Origin: Polaromonas glacialis
GTDB taxonomy: Bacteria; Pseudomonadota; Gammaproteobacteria; Burkholderiales; Burkholderiaceae_C
Assembly (NCBI RefSeq): GCF_000709345.1
Contig: NZ_KL448323.1
Coordinates: 3,552,808-3,616,807, forward strand
Direction of reading: 5' to 3'
DNA: 64,000 nt
Below, one piece after another: positions 52,752-60,987 of this stretch. The notes under the pieces are model-generated. The model was not told the origin of the DNA. It saw nothing but the letters and a program-made list of their open reading frames with translations, and did not search any database. Position 1 is the first letter of the stretch. Every line of letters begins with the position of its first letter. The translations under genes were made by a program, and so were the position numbers.

Positions 52752-53651
52752 CTACAGGCTTGAGACCGCCTGCGCGCCTGCCAGATGCCGCAAAAAGGCC
52801 TGCGCCGTCGGCGACAGGCGCTTGCCCTTGGGATGCACCGTGTACCAGCGCGACAAAATCGGAAATCCAGCCACGTCCAGCGTCACCAGCGAATCGTCGT
52901 CCATGTGCTCGCCCAGCGAGTGGGTGGACAACACCGCCAGCCCCAGGCCGCCGGCCACCGACTGCTTGATGGCCTCGTTGCTGCCTAGCGCCAGCCGGAC
53001 GATGGGCTTGAAGCCGTGCCCGGCGAAATGCGCGTCGCAGGCCAGGCGCGTGCCCGAGCCCTGCTCGCGCAGGATGAAACGCTCTTGCGCCAGGCTGGCC
53101 AGCGCTATGCCTGTCTGCCCGGCCAGCCGATGCGATGCCGGTGCCACCACCACCAGCGGGTTGGACATGAAAACTTCCTTTTCAATGTCAATGTCAGAGG
53201 GCGGCATCGACATGATGTAAAGGTCGTCCTGGTTGGCGCGCAGGCGCTGCACCACGCCGTCACGGTTCAGCACTTCCAGGGCAATTTCCACCTCCGGATG
53301 GCTGCTGCAAAAGCTGCCCAGGATGCGGGGAATGAAGTACTTGGCAGTGCTGACCACCGCAATGCGCAGCCGGCCGCGCGTCAAGCCTTTGAGCGCATCC
53401 ATTCGCTGGCCGAAATCGTTCCATTCGCCCACCATGGCCCGCGCGGTCGTGGCCAGCTCTTCGCCCGCCTGCGTCAGGAACAGGCGTTTGCCGATCACCT
53501 CGTACAGCGGCAATCCGACTGAATCGGCCAGTTCGCGCAACTGCATCGACACCGTGGGCTGGGTTACATGGCTGGCCCGGGCGGCAGCGGTAATGCTGCC
53601 AAGCTCGGCCACGCTCAAGAAAATGCGCAGCTGCCGGAAGGTGACATTCAT
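52752..53651 (-). CDS. LysR-type regulator, CbbR/CmpR-like
   Basis: A 299-aa LysR regulator. N-terminal helix-turn-helix: RQLRIFLSVAELGSITAAAR and HVTQPTVSMQLRELADSVGL. The effector domain starts with RLRIAVVSTAKYFIPRILGS and has FILREQGSGTRLACDAHF, both patterns of the CbbR/CmpR group that sense carbon metabolites. It is divergent from the bicarbonate transporter gene over 88 bp, with a TTA-N7-TAA site 6 bp before its own start. It most likely activates sbtA and represses itself (inference). Confidence 0.92.
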   Translation of the reverse strand: MNVTFRQLRIFLSVAELGSITAAARASHVTQPTVSMQLRELADSVGLPLYEVIGKRLFLTQAGEELATTARAMVGEWNDFGQRMDALKGLTRGRLRIAVVSTAKYFIPRILGSFCSSHPEVEIALEVLNRDGVVQRLRANQDDLYIMSMPPSDIDIEKEVFMSNPLVVVAPASHRLAGQTGIALASLAQERFILREQGSGTRLACDAHFAGHGFKPIVRLALGSNEAIKQSVAGGLGLAVLSTHSLGEHMDDDSLVTLDVAGFPILSRWYTVHPKGKRLSPTAQAFLRHLAGAQAVSSL

Positions 53652-53657
53652 AGGTTT

Positions 53658-53670
53658 TTATCAATGATAA
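53658..53670. promoter_or_regulatory. CbbR/CmpR-type site, TTA-N7-TAA
   Basis: TTATCAATGATAA is a perfect palindrome that fits both the LysR T-N11-A rule and the TTA-N7-TAA consensus of CbbR/CmpR. A TTA at 53675 in an A-rich stretch may be part of the second, activating site. It lies 69 bp before sbtA. Confidence 0.7.
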
Positions 53671-53739
53671 ACAGTTAAAAAATTGATTTTGCCTTATTGG
53701 TTTGCCCCTTTAGCATCGCTGCACTAAAGGAAACCTGCC

Positions 53740-54765
53740 GTGCAAAATCTTCTCGACCCCGCCATCTTGTTCTTTGTCTTTGGCGTTTTGGCAGGCCTGG
53801 TCAAGTCCAACCTGGAAATCCCGCCCCAGATTTCCCGCTTTCTGGCGCTTTACCTGTTGATGGCGCTGGGCCTGAAGGGCGGCTTTGCGCTGGCTGAATC
53901 GGGCATGACGGCCCAGGTGGCCAGCAGCCTGGCCTGCGCCGTGGCCCTGGCCGTGGCGGTGCCGGCCATGGGCTATCAGGTGCTCAAGCGCTTTGTTTCC
54001 CCTTTCGACGCGCTGGCGGTGGCCGCCACTTACGGCTCGGTCAGCGCCGTGACCTTCATCACGGCGGTGCAGTACCTGGAAACCCACGGCCTGGCATTTG
54101 GCGGCCACATGGCCGCCGCGATGGCGCTGATGGAGTCGCCGGCCATCATCCTGGCGGTGGTGCTGGCCAACACCGTGCGCAAGCAGGCCGCAGTGCCCGG
54201 CCTGGTGTCGCTGGGCAGCTCGGGCGCGGTGCTGTCGGCCGGCGGCCCCGGCGCTTCGACACGCGGCGGCATTTCCATCGGGAAAGTACTGCACGAGTCC
54301 TTCACCGACGGCGCCCAGCTGCTGCTGCTCGGCGCCATGGTGGTAGGCATGGTTTCGGGCGACGCCGGCCACACGGCCATGAAACCGTTCGTCGGCGACC
54401 TGTTCAAGGGCCTGCTGGCCTTCTTTTTGCTCGACATGGGCCTGATGGCCGCCCGCAACATGCCGGCCGTCCGGGGCAAATCGCCGCTGCTGCTGGCCTA
54501 TGCGGTGCTCGGCCCGCTGGTCCATGCCGCCCTGGCCCTGGGGCTGGCGGTCATGGCCGGGCTGAGCGCCGGCAATGCCAGCTTGCTGATGGTGCTGGCG
54601 GCCAGCGCTTCGTACATCGCCGTGCCGGCTGTGCTGCGCCACGCGGTGCCCGAAGCCAGCCCGTCGCTGTACTTCGGCATGTCGCTGGGCATCACCTTTC
54701 CGCTGAACATCCTGCTGGGTATTCCGGTGTATATCCACCTGGCGCATGCCGTCATCGCGCCTTGA
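53740..54765 (+). CDS. sbtA: Sodium-dependent bicarbonate transporter SbtA
   Basis: A 341-aa inner-membrane protein of the SbtA (DUF897) family with about ten helices. It opens with the FGVLAGLVKSNLEIPPQISR block and LLMALGLKGGFALAESGMT; the second half repeats it as LLAFFLLDMGLMAARNMPAV. AALMESPAII-type sequence (AMALMESPAIILAVVLANTV) is characteristic. It imports bicarbonate with sodium. The start is GTG at 53740 with AAAGGA upstream. No SbtB (PII-like) gene follows, and no carboxylase is in the window, so the carbon sink is unknown. Confidence 0.92.
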   Translation: MQNLLDPAILFFVFGVLAGLVKSNLEIPPQISRFLALYLLMALGLKGGFALAESGMTAQVASSLACAVALAVAVPAMGYQVLKRFVSPFDALAVAATYGSVSAVTFITAVQYLETHGLAFGGHMAAAMALMESPAIILAVVLANTVRKQAAVPGLVSLGSSGAVLSAGGPGASTRGGISIGKVLHESFTDGAQLLLLGAMVVGMVSGDAGHTAMKPFVGDLFKGLLAFFLLDMGLMAARNMPAVRGKSPLLLAYAVLGPLVHAALALGLAVMAGLSAGNASLLMVLAASASYIAVPAVLRHAVPEASPSLYFGMSLGITFPLNILLGIPVYIHLAHAVIAP

Positions 54766-54772
54766 TCGCCCC

Positions 54773-54786
54773 TTGACCTATGTCAA
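54773..54786. promoter_or_regulatory. FNR/DNR-type box before the alcohol dehydrogenase
   Basis: TTGACCTATGTCAA, a TTGAC-N4-GTCAA palindrome extended to CCTTGAC/GTCAAGG. This resembles sites for FNR-Crp family regulators (FNR TTGAT-N4-ATCAA). It lies 97 bp before the dehydrogenase ATG and 7 bp after the sbtA stop. Confidence 0.6.
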
Positions 54787-54883
54787 GGCAAGCGCCATGG
54801 CTTGCCGCTTGCCGGCCATCGGGCATAGACTGCGGCTTGATTCGCCGCGCCCGGCGCACCTGTCCACCACCCAAGGAGCCCCC

Positions 54884-55981
54884 ATGCCCGCCATGATGAA
54901 AGCCGCCGTGTTCGTCGAACCCGGCCGTATCGAAATCGCCGACAAGCGCATCCCCGATGTCGGACCCAACGACGCCCTGGTGCGCATCACCACCACCACC
55001 ATCTGCGGCACCGATGTCCACATCCTCAAGGGCGAATACCCCGTCGCCAAGGGGCTGACGATTGGCCACGAGCCGGTCGGCGTGATCGAAAAGCTTGGCA
55101 GCGCCGTGCAGGGCTATACCGAAGGCCAGCGCGTGATTGCCGGCGCCATCTGCCCGAATTTCAATTCCTATGCCGCGCAAGACGGCGCGGCGTCGCAGGA
55201 CGGCAGCTACCTGATCCCGCTGGGGCTGTGCGGCTGCCACGGCTTCAAGGCCACGGCCGGCTGGCGCTTTGGCAACCTGATCGACGGCACCCAGGCCGAA
55301 TACGTGCTGGTGCCCGACGCGCAGGCCAACCTGGCGCCGATTCCCGACGGCCTCACCGACGAGCAGGTGCTGATGTGCCCGGACATCATGTCCACCGGCT
55401 TCAAGGGCGCTGAAAACGCCCGCATCAAGATTGGCGACACGGTGGTGGTGTTTGCCCAGGGGCCAATCGGCCTGTGCGCCACCGCCGGCGCGCGCCTGCT
55501 GGGCGCCAGCACGATCATCACCGTCGATGGCAACGACCACCGCCTGGGCATCTCGAAAAAGCTCGGCGCCGACGTGACGCTGAACTTCAACAACTGCGAC
55601 GTGGTGGAGGAAATCATGAAGCTCACCTGCGGGCGCGGCGCAGACTCATCCATCGAGGCGCTGGGCACGCAGGCGACGTTCGAATCGGCGCTGCGGGTGC
55701 TCAAACCCGGCGGCACGCTGTCCAGCCTGGGCGTTTATTCCAGCGACCTGACGATTCCGCTGTCGGCCTTTGCCTCCGGCCTGGGCGACCACGCCATCGT
55801 CACCGCGCTGTGCCCCGGCGGCAAGGAGCGCATGCGCCGGCTGATGAATGTGGTGGCGTCTGGCCGCATCGACCTGGGGCTGATGGTGACGCACACCTAC
55901 AAGCTGGAGAATATTGTCGAAGCCTACGAGCTGTTTTCGCACCAGCGCGACGGGGTGCTGAAGATCGCGATCAAGCCGTAG
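54884..55981 (+). CDS. Zinc-dependent secondary-alcohol dehydrogenase (MDR family)
   Basis: A 365-aa medium-chain dehydrogenase. Catalytic zinc ligands are ICGTDVH (Cys near 42) and GHEPVG (His near 63). The structural-zinc cysteine cluster of ordinary alcohol dehydrogenases is replaced by ICPNFNSYAAQDGAASQDG, and AGWRFGNLIDGTQAEYVLVP with MCPDIMSTGFKGAENARIKI follows. That layout matches the Clostridium beijerinckii/Thermoanaerobacter brockii secondary-alcohol dehydrogenases. The Rossmann fold is GPIGLCATAGARLLGASTII. Asp in TVDGN may favour NAD over NADP. Strong AAGGAG precedes the ATG. Confidence 0.9.
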   Translation: MPAMMKAAVFVEPGRIEIADKRIPDVGPNDALVRITTTTICGTDVHILKGEYPVAKGLTIGHEPVGVIEKLGSAVQGYTEGQRVIAGAICPNFNSYAAQDGAASQDGSYLIPLGLCGCHGFKATAGWRFGNLIDGTQAEYVLVPDAQANLAPIPDGLTDEQVLMCPDIMSTGFKGAENARIKIGDTVVVFAQGPIGLCATAGARLLGASTIITVDGNDHRLGISKKLGADVTLNFNNCDVVEEIMKLTCGRGADSSIEALGTQATFESALRVLKPGGTLSSLGVYSSDLTIPLSAFASGLGDHAIVTALCPGGKERMRRLMNVVASGRIDLGLMVTHTYKLENIVEAYELFSHQRDGVLKIAIKP

Positions 55982-56008
55982 CAGGCACGGCCCGTCCACA
56001 GCGCAGCG

Positions 56009-56257
56009 TTATTTGTAGAACGCCTCGACCTTGCCCTTGAGCTTGATCAGCAGCGGCTGGCCTTTGCGGTCCACTGTTTTTCCGGCGGGCACCTTGACCC
56101 AGCCTTCGCTGATGCAGTATTCCTCGACATTGATGTGCTCCTTGCCGTTCAGGCGAATGCCGATGTCCTGCTCGAACACGGCCGCGACATGGTGCGGGCT
56201 GCGCGGGTCAACCGACAGGCGGTCGGGAAGGGGCGGGAGTGACGTGGAGTCGTTCAT
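56009..56257 (-). CDS. DUF3297 family protein
   Basis: An 82-aa conserved small protein. Family features: LPDRLSVDPRSPHHVAAVFE, IGIRLNGKEHINVEEYCISE, GWVKVPAGKTVDRKGQPLLI and a KLKGKVEAFYK end. No signal peptide or helix. Role unknown. It precedes the YjdM-like gene on the complementary reading, with a 75-bp gap. Confidence 0.92.
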   Translation of the reverse strand: MNDSTSLPPLPDRLSVDPRSPHHVAAVFEQDIGIRLNGKEHINVEEYCISEGWVKVPAGKTVDRKGQPLLIKLKGKVEAFYK

Positions 56258-56332
56258 GAGGTTCTTTGGGGGTTACTTGAGGGTTAGCGCGAAGGGGTGT
56301 CGATTTTGAATGATGCGAACCTTGTCCCGGCT

Positions 56333-56674
56333 TCAAACCTTTTTCAGAAAGCAGGCCTTCAGCATGAAGCTGCCGGCGTCCATCTTGCAGTCCACCTCAT
56401 GGTCGCCGCCGACCAGGCGGATGCTCTTGACCTTGGTGCCCATCTTGAGCGTGGTCGATGAGCCCTTGACCTTCAGGTCCTTGATCAGCACCACGGCGTC
56501 GCCGTCTGCCAGCACATTGCCGTTGGAGTCCTTGACCACGGCTTCGCCGCTGTCGTCGCTGTCAGGGGCTGCGGCCATCGGCCACTCGTGGCCGCAGTCG
56601 GCGCAGACATAATTTTCAGCGTCCGGATAGGTGTTTTCCATCATGCACTGAGTGCAGGCGGGGGCTGTGGTCAT
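56333..56674 (-). CDS. YjdM/PhnA-like zinc ribbon protein
   Basis: A 113-aa protein. An N-terminal zinc ribbon (CTQCMMENTYPDAENYVCAD, CGHEW, with two CxxC pairs) is followed by a domain EAVVKDSNGNVLADGDAVVL and IKDLKVKGSSTTLKMGTKVK. It is often labelled an alkylphosphonate utilisation protein because of its E. coli neighbour; a direct phosphonate role is not shown. The ATG at 56674 is chosen because it starts the ribbon. Confidence 0.92.
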   Translation of the reverse strand: MTTAPACTQCMMENTYPDAENYVCADCGHEWPMAAAPDSDDSGEAVVKDSNGNVLADGDAVVLIKDLKVKGSSTTLKMGTKVKSIRLVGGDHEVDCKMDAGSFMLKACFLKKV

Positions 56675-56750
56675 GGGACGGTTCGATTCGCAAAAAATTT
56701 CAGAAGCCCGCAGTATCCCCGATGACCAAGGCCATGCTGCCTGCGCTGTG

Positions 56751-57482
56751 TCAACCCGGCAGCGCCAGCACATCGGCCAGCGCCCCGGTGATGTCGCTGC
56801 GCAGCGCCGCCCAGTCTTCGCCGCCCGCCAGGCAGAAGCGCTGGTTCACCTCCAGCTCCACGCCGACATACTGCCCGGGCGTATGGCGCTTGCGCAGCAG
56901 CGAGGTCAGGCCGTCGCCCTTGCCTTCATACGGATAGTTGCGCCGCAGCTTCAGCTCGGGCCGGCGCCGGCGCAAGGCGCCGAGCCAGCGCGATGCCAGC
57001 GCACCCTCGCCGGCGCGCCTCGGGTCATACAGCCACGCCACGTCGGCCTGGCGCACCACGCCGTTCAGTTCGGGCGTGAAGCTGTGCGAGGCAATGTGAA
57101 TCACCTGCCGGCCCGACGCAATCAGGCGGGCAACTTCCGACTCGACCGCGTCGCGGTGTGGCCGGTAATAAAGTGCGGCGATGTCGCGCCGGGTCGCCAG
57201 CGCCAGCCCGCGTGTCGCCTCCGAATGCAGCTGCCGGTGGCCGATGGAACGGTTCAGGTCGATCAGCAGGCGGGTCGTGGTGGCGGCGAACAGCGGCGCG
57301 CCAAAAGCCACGGCCATCTGCCGCGCCAGCTCCAGCGCACCCGGGTCCCAGCCCCGGTGCGTGGGCAGCAAGGCCTCGTGGCCCTTGAACAGGACGTCAT
57401 AGGCGAGCGGCACCTCGTGGCCGCCGTGCTCGCAGCTGATGACCAGGGCCGCAGCGCCCGTGCGCTCTGCCGCTGCCGTCAC
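56751..57482 (-). CDS. N-formylglutamate amidohydrolase
   Basis: A 243-aa enzyme (HutG2/FGase family) that would hydrolyse N-formyl-glutamate. It reads AALVISCEHGGHEVPLAYDV near the start, the family's E-H-G-G metal site, with RLLIDLNRSIGH, VIHIASHSFTPELNGVVRQA and VGVELEVNQRF. The GTG start at 57482 overlaps the transglutaminase stop by 4 bases (GTGA). The family is also found with peptide- or wall-linked transglutaminase-like proteins, so the link to histidine catabolism is not certain here. Confidence 0.88.
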   Translation of the reverse strand: MTAAAERTGAAALVISCEHGGHEVPLAYDVLFKGHEALLPTHRGWDPGALELARQMAVAFGAPLFAATTTRLLIDLNRSIGHRQLHSEATRGLALATRRDIAALYYRPHRDAVESEVARLIASGRQVIHIASHSFTPELNGVVRQADVAWLYDPRRAGEGALASRWLGALRRRRPELKLRRNYPYEGKGDGLTSLLRKRHTPGQYVGVELEVNQRFCLAGGEDWAALRSDITGALADVLALPG

Positions 57483-58321
57483 ACCGTCTGTATCGGGTTG
57501 CCGTGGACATCGACCTCGTAGGTCGTGACCTCGAACTTTTTCAGGGTGTTCGGCCCGAACGCCATCGTTAGCGGCACGTCGCCGGCGTCGCGGCCGCGCG
57601 CCATCACGATGCGGCCGATGCGCGGCGTGTTGTGGCGCGCGTCGAAGGTGTACCAGCGCCCGCCCAGAAACACCTCGAACCAGGCGCTGAAGTCCATCGG
57701 GTAGGGCACCGGGGGAATGCCGATGTCGCCCAGGTAGCCGGTGCAGTAGCGCGCCGGGATATTCATGCAGCGGCACAGCGTCACCGCCAGGTGCGTGAAG
57801 TCGCGGCACACGCCGGTGCCTTCGCGCCAGCCTTCGACGGCGGTGCGCGTGGCGCGCGCGGCGTTGTAGTTGAAATGGATGTGGTTATGCACGTAGTCGC
57901 AAATGGCCTGCACCCGCGCCCAGCCGGCCGGCACCTGGCCGAACTGGTTCCAGGCGAACTGCAGCAACTCGCTGTCCACCTCGCAGTAGCGGCTGGGCAG
58001 CAGGAACTGCAGCGTGGCCGGCGGCAGTTCGGTCGGGTCGTGCTGCCGGGCCGACCAGTCCACCTCGTCGGGCAGGCCCGGGTCGCGAATGATGGACTGG
58101 CTGTGAAAACGCACCTCGCCAACCCCGGCCGGCGCATTGACGCGCCCGCACTGGTTGCCAAAGGCGTCCAGGTACTCATCGGCCTGCAAATTGGGCTCGA
58201 TCAGGACGATTTCGGGCGCCAGCAGGTCGTCGCGCCGCGACGGATGCACATGCAGCACATACACAAGCGCCATGGGCGACGTGATGGCCAGCTGGATGTC
58301 AAAACCAATTTTGATGTACAT
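57479..58321 (-). CDS. Transglutaminase-like cysteine peptidase family protein
   Basis: A 280-aa protein with a transglutaminase core. N-terminal beta domain (MYIKIGFDIQLAITSPMALV). The catalytic Cys is in REGTGVCRDFTHLAVTLCRC (near 173), the His in RWYTFDARHNTPRIGRIVMA and the Asp in GRDAGDVPL. No signal peptide. The ATG at 58321 matches the family start, though its ribosome site is weak. The downstream amidohydrolase overlaps it. Members of this family may be peptidases; the substrate is unknown. Confidence 0.88.
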   Translation of the reverse strand: MYIKIGFDIQLAITSPMALVYVLHVHPSRRDDLLAPEIVLIEPNLQADEYLDAFGNQCGRVNAPAGVGEVRFHSQSIIRDPGLPDEVDWSARQHDPTELPPATLQFLLPSRYCEVDSELLQFAWNQFGQVPAGWARVQAICDYVHNHIHFNYNAARATRTAVEGWREGTGVCRDFTHLAVTLCRCMNIPARYCTGYLGDIGIPPVPYPMDFSAWFEVFLGGRWYTFDARHNTPRIGRIVMARGRDAGDVPLTMAFGPNTLKKFEVTTYEVDVHGNPIQTV

Positions 58322-58798
58322 GGCAGTGCGCTTGAAAAAAAAAGGGGTGGAAGCACAAGGACGTGCTCCAGATGGAGTCGGTTCAACTACATGCAAGTAT
58401 GGTGCCAGCCAGTCGTCCGGCGTATCGTCGCTGGCGCTGCGCGGTTGTCGGAAACAGGCGAGTTTTTGGGCGGGAAATCCCTGATTGGCTGGCGAGCAGG
58501 TGGCGATGAACGCCGACATCGACCGGGTCGAGCCAGCGGCGCGCCGGTACAAGAGCAGGAGCAAAATACGACCAGCGCAGCATATGCTATGTTTTTAATA
58601 GCTACTACCGAACTGTTGACCTGCGCAAAATGCTGTTTTGACCCAACTTCACGGGAATGATCGTTCAACCTTAAATCTGGCGATCGGGCGTGTGACTCCA
58701 GCGGCGTGCGTTAACCAGGCCCGCGCGGAGGAGGCGCCGCCATGTCCCGTGCGGCAGCGCACAGACTGCGGCCGTCGACGCCCCTTACATTGAAGGCC
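58322..58798. other. 477-bp intergenic region, no protein gene recognised
   Basis: It holds an A-rich run at 58335-58344 upstream of the transglutaminase gene and repeat 1 copy K at 58582. Open frames on both strands show no recognisable protein. A strong GGAGGAGG at 58728-58735 belongs to the next operon. Promoters for both flanking genes must lie here but none was convincing. Confidence 0.6.
58582..58643 (+). repeat. Repeat 1, copy K (intergenic, diverged)
   Basis: CATATGCTATGTTTTTAATA then GCTACTACCGAACTGTTGAC, CTGCGCAAAATGC and TGTTTTGACCC. Left arm, AATAGCT and the TGCGCAAAA arm match; the first core arm has drifted. Confidence 0.75.
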
Positions 58799-58969
58799 AT
58801 GCAAATACCGTTCTCATCCGGGGAGTTTTACGGTGTATTTCGCGACTACAACGATGCGGCGTGGCCTGCACAGGTGTTTCTCGCAGCCTTGGCCGTCGCA
58901 GTCATCGCGACAGTGGCCATCGGCTTGCTGGCCACGGCACGCCTGCCGCATGGAGCGCCTCCAACATGA
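58799..58969 (+). pseudogene. Truncated DUF6064-like membrane protein (N-terminus only)
   Basis: A 56-aa frame, MQIPFSSGEFYGVFRDYNDA then AWPAQVFLAALAVAVIATVA. This looks like the N-terminus and first helix of DUF6064 membrane proteins, which normally continue with several more helices. Here it stops after a short tail. Its stop overlaps the next gene's start (ATGA), so translation of it may still serve to couple the operon. A longer start at 58742 has a strong GGAGGAGG before it but adds 19 residues not expected in the family. Either a remnant or a small functional peptide. Confidence 0.5.
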
Positions 58970-60081
58970 TCAACCGCAGACGTTTCGCCGCTTCGGCGCC
59001 TTTGCTTTTTGGCGGCGCCGGGGCGATGCCTGGCTGCTCGCCCGACCCTGCGGCGCAGAGCTACGAGACGGTCGCGCGTCAAACCTGGCGCCTTGGCGGC
59101 GTTGATGGTTTCGAAGGCGCCGCGCTGGGCCGGGAACTGGTGCGCTACGCCACGCTCGCGCCGTCCAGCCACAACACGCAGTGCTGGAAATTTTCCCTCG
59201 ACGACAAGGACCAGCGCAACGCCATCACCCTCATGCCCGACCTGTCGCGGCGATGCCCGGCGGTGGACCCCGACGACCATCACCTTTTCGTGTCGCTGGG
59301 CTGCGCTGCCGAAAACCTGACCCAGGCCGCGCTGGCCCACGGGCTCATGGGCGATGCCCGTTTCGACACGGCGCGCGACGTCGTGCGCGTGGCGCTTGAG
59401 CCCGCCCGGGCCCAGGCCTCGGCCTTGTTCAAGGCGATGGCCCAGCGGCAATGCACCCGTGGCGACTACGATGCGAAGCCGCTGTCGAACGAAGAACTCG
59501 GCCTGTTGCAGCGCGCGGGCAGCTCAGACGACACACGTTTGCTGCTGTTGACCGATAGAGCCGCGATGGAACAGACGCTCGACTATGTGGTCCAGGGCAA
59601 CACGGCCCAGATGGCCGATCCGGCCTTCGTCAAGGAGCTCAAGGCCTGGATCCGCTTCAACGGCGCCGACGCGGTGCGCTTGAGAGACGGCTTGTACAGC
59701 GCGTCCTCGGGCAATCCGAACATTCCTGCCTGGCTGGGCAATCTCGCTTTCGAACGGTTCTTCACGCCGACGGGCGAGAACGACAAGTACGCGCGGCAGA
59801 TTCGCAGCTCCGCCGGCATCGCGGTGTTTGTCGGCACAACCGCCGACAAGGCGCACTGGGTGGACGTGGGCCGCTGCTACGAACGCTTCGCGCTGCAGGC
59901 CACGGCGCTGGGCATTCGCAACGCGTTTTTGAACCAGCCGGTCGAAGTGGCATCGGTTCGGCCGCAGTTCGCCACAGCCATCGGGCTGGCCGGCCTGCGT
60001 CCCGACCTGGTGGTGCGCTTTGGCCGCGGACCGACCATGCCACCGTCCCTGCGCCGCCCGGTTCAGGCCGTGCTGGTCTGA
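58966..60081 (+). CDS. Acg-family FMN-binding oxidoreductase, Tat-exported
   Basis: A 371-aa nitroreductase-like protein of the Acg type. The N-terminus MINRRRFAASAPLLFGGAGA ends in MPGC, i.e. a Tat signal with a lipobox, so a periplasmic lipoprotein is likely. FMN-site features: LVRYATLAPSSHNTQCWKFS, QRQCTRGDY, and the C-terminal FALQATALGIRNAFLNQPVE with FATAIGLAGLRPDLVVRFGR. Substrate unknown. It begins the intact part of a four-gene operon with membrane and protease genes. Confidence 0.85.
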   Translation: MINRRRFAASAPLLFGGAGAMPGCSPDPAAQSYETVARQTWRLGGVDGFEGAALGRELVRYATLAPSSHNTQCWKFSLDDKDQRNAITLMPDLSRRCPAVDPDDHHLFVSLGCAAENLTQAALAHGLMGDARFDTARDVVRVALEPARAQASALFKAMAQRQCTRGDYDAKPLSNEELGLLQRAGSSDDTRLLLLTDRAAMEQTLDYVVQGNTAQMADPAFVKELKAWIRFNGADAVRLRDGLYSASSGNPNIPAWLGNLAFERFFTPTGENDKYARQIRSSAGIAVFVGTTADKAHWVDVGRCYERFALQATALGIRNAFLNQPVEVASVRPQFATAIGLAGLRPDLVVRFGRGPTMPPSLRRPVQAVLV

Positions 60082-60111
60082 CAGCACCTGGTCCGGCACC
60101 AAGGAAACCTG

Positions 60112-60987
60112 ATGACGTGGCTGCCGTGGCTCGGTCTGGCGTTGTGCTTGCTGGCGGTCGCTGCCGTCGGCCTCTCGGCGTATGGCGCCAAACGGTGGAC
60201 CGACACCACGCGAACGCTGACCCGCCGGCTCGAAGCGGGGCGAATTGACGAAAAGGTTGGGCTGCCGTCCCCGGCGCGCTTCGACCCGCGCGAACTCGAC
60301 GGCCTGCCCGCGCCGGTGCAACGCTACTTCCGCGCGGCGCTGAAGGACGGCCAGCCGATCATCGCCGCCGTCACGGTCGAACTCGCCGGCCGCTTCAACC
60401 TGTCGGCCACCGGCGCGCAGTGGAAGCCGTTCACTTCGCGGCAACGCGTCGTCACCCGCCGGCCGGGCTTCCTGTGGGACGCCCAGGTGTCCATGCTGCC
60501 CGGTTTGGCGGTGCGCGTGCGCGACGGCTACATCGCTGGCCAGGGCCTGCTGCACGCTGCGGCTTTAGGCTTGTTCCCGGTGGCCGACGTTCACGGCGGC
60601 GGCGAGAATGCCCGCGGCGAGCTCATGCGCTTTTTCGCCGAAATGGCGTGGTACCCGACTGCGCTGCTGCCCAGCCAGGGCGTGCGCTGGGAGGCGCTCG
60701 ACGACCGCTCGGCGCATGCCAGCATCGTGGACGGCCCGCTCAGGCTGACGCTGCTGTTCAGCTTTAACGACGCCGGCCTGATCGATTCAGCGCGCGCCGA
60801 GGCGCGGGGCGCCATGGTGGGCAAGGAAATGGTCATGCTTCCCTGGGAAGGCCGCTGGTCCGACTACCAGGTGCAGGGCGGCATGACGGTGCCGCTCACG
60901 GGCGAGGCCGCCTGGCTACGGCCGCAAGGGCGCAAGCCCTACTTTGTCGGCGCCGTCACGTCGTTGACCTACGAGTTCGCGCCGTGA
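60112..60987 (+). CDS. DUF6544/DUF6920-like protein
   Basis: A 291-aa protein. One N-terminal helix (LPWLGLALCLLAVAAVGLSA) and a long beta-rich part beginning LPAPVQRYFRAALKDGQPII, with FTSRQRVVTRRPGFLWDAQV, LMRFFAEMAWYPTALLPSQG and a C-terminal LTGEAAWLRPQGRKPYFVGA. The P-V-x-R-Y and W-Y-P-T motifs suggest the DUF6544 family; I am moderately sure. The GTG of the next gene overlaps its stop. Function unknown. Confidence 0.7.
   Translation: MTWLPWLGLALCLLAVAAVGLSAYGAKRWTDTTRTLTRRLEAGRIDEKVGLPSPARFDPRELDGLPAPVQRYFRAALKDGQPIIAAVTVELAGRFNLSATGAQWKPFTSRQRVVTRRPGFLWDAQVSMLPGLAVRVRDGYIAGQGLLHAAALGLFPVADVHGGGENARGELMRFFAEMAWYPTALLPSQGVRWEALDDRSAHASIVDGPLRLTLLFSFNDAGLIDSARAEARGAMVGKEMVMLPWEGRWSDYQVQGGMTVPLTGEAAWLRPQGRKPYFVGAVTSLTYEFAP

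Noticed and set aside
58387..58668. A 93-codon frame on minus in the 477-bp gap
   Set aside because: Its composition is unlike the neighbouring proteins, it runs through repeat copy K, and no family pattern was seen.
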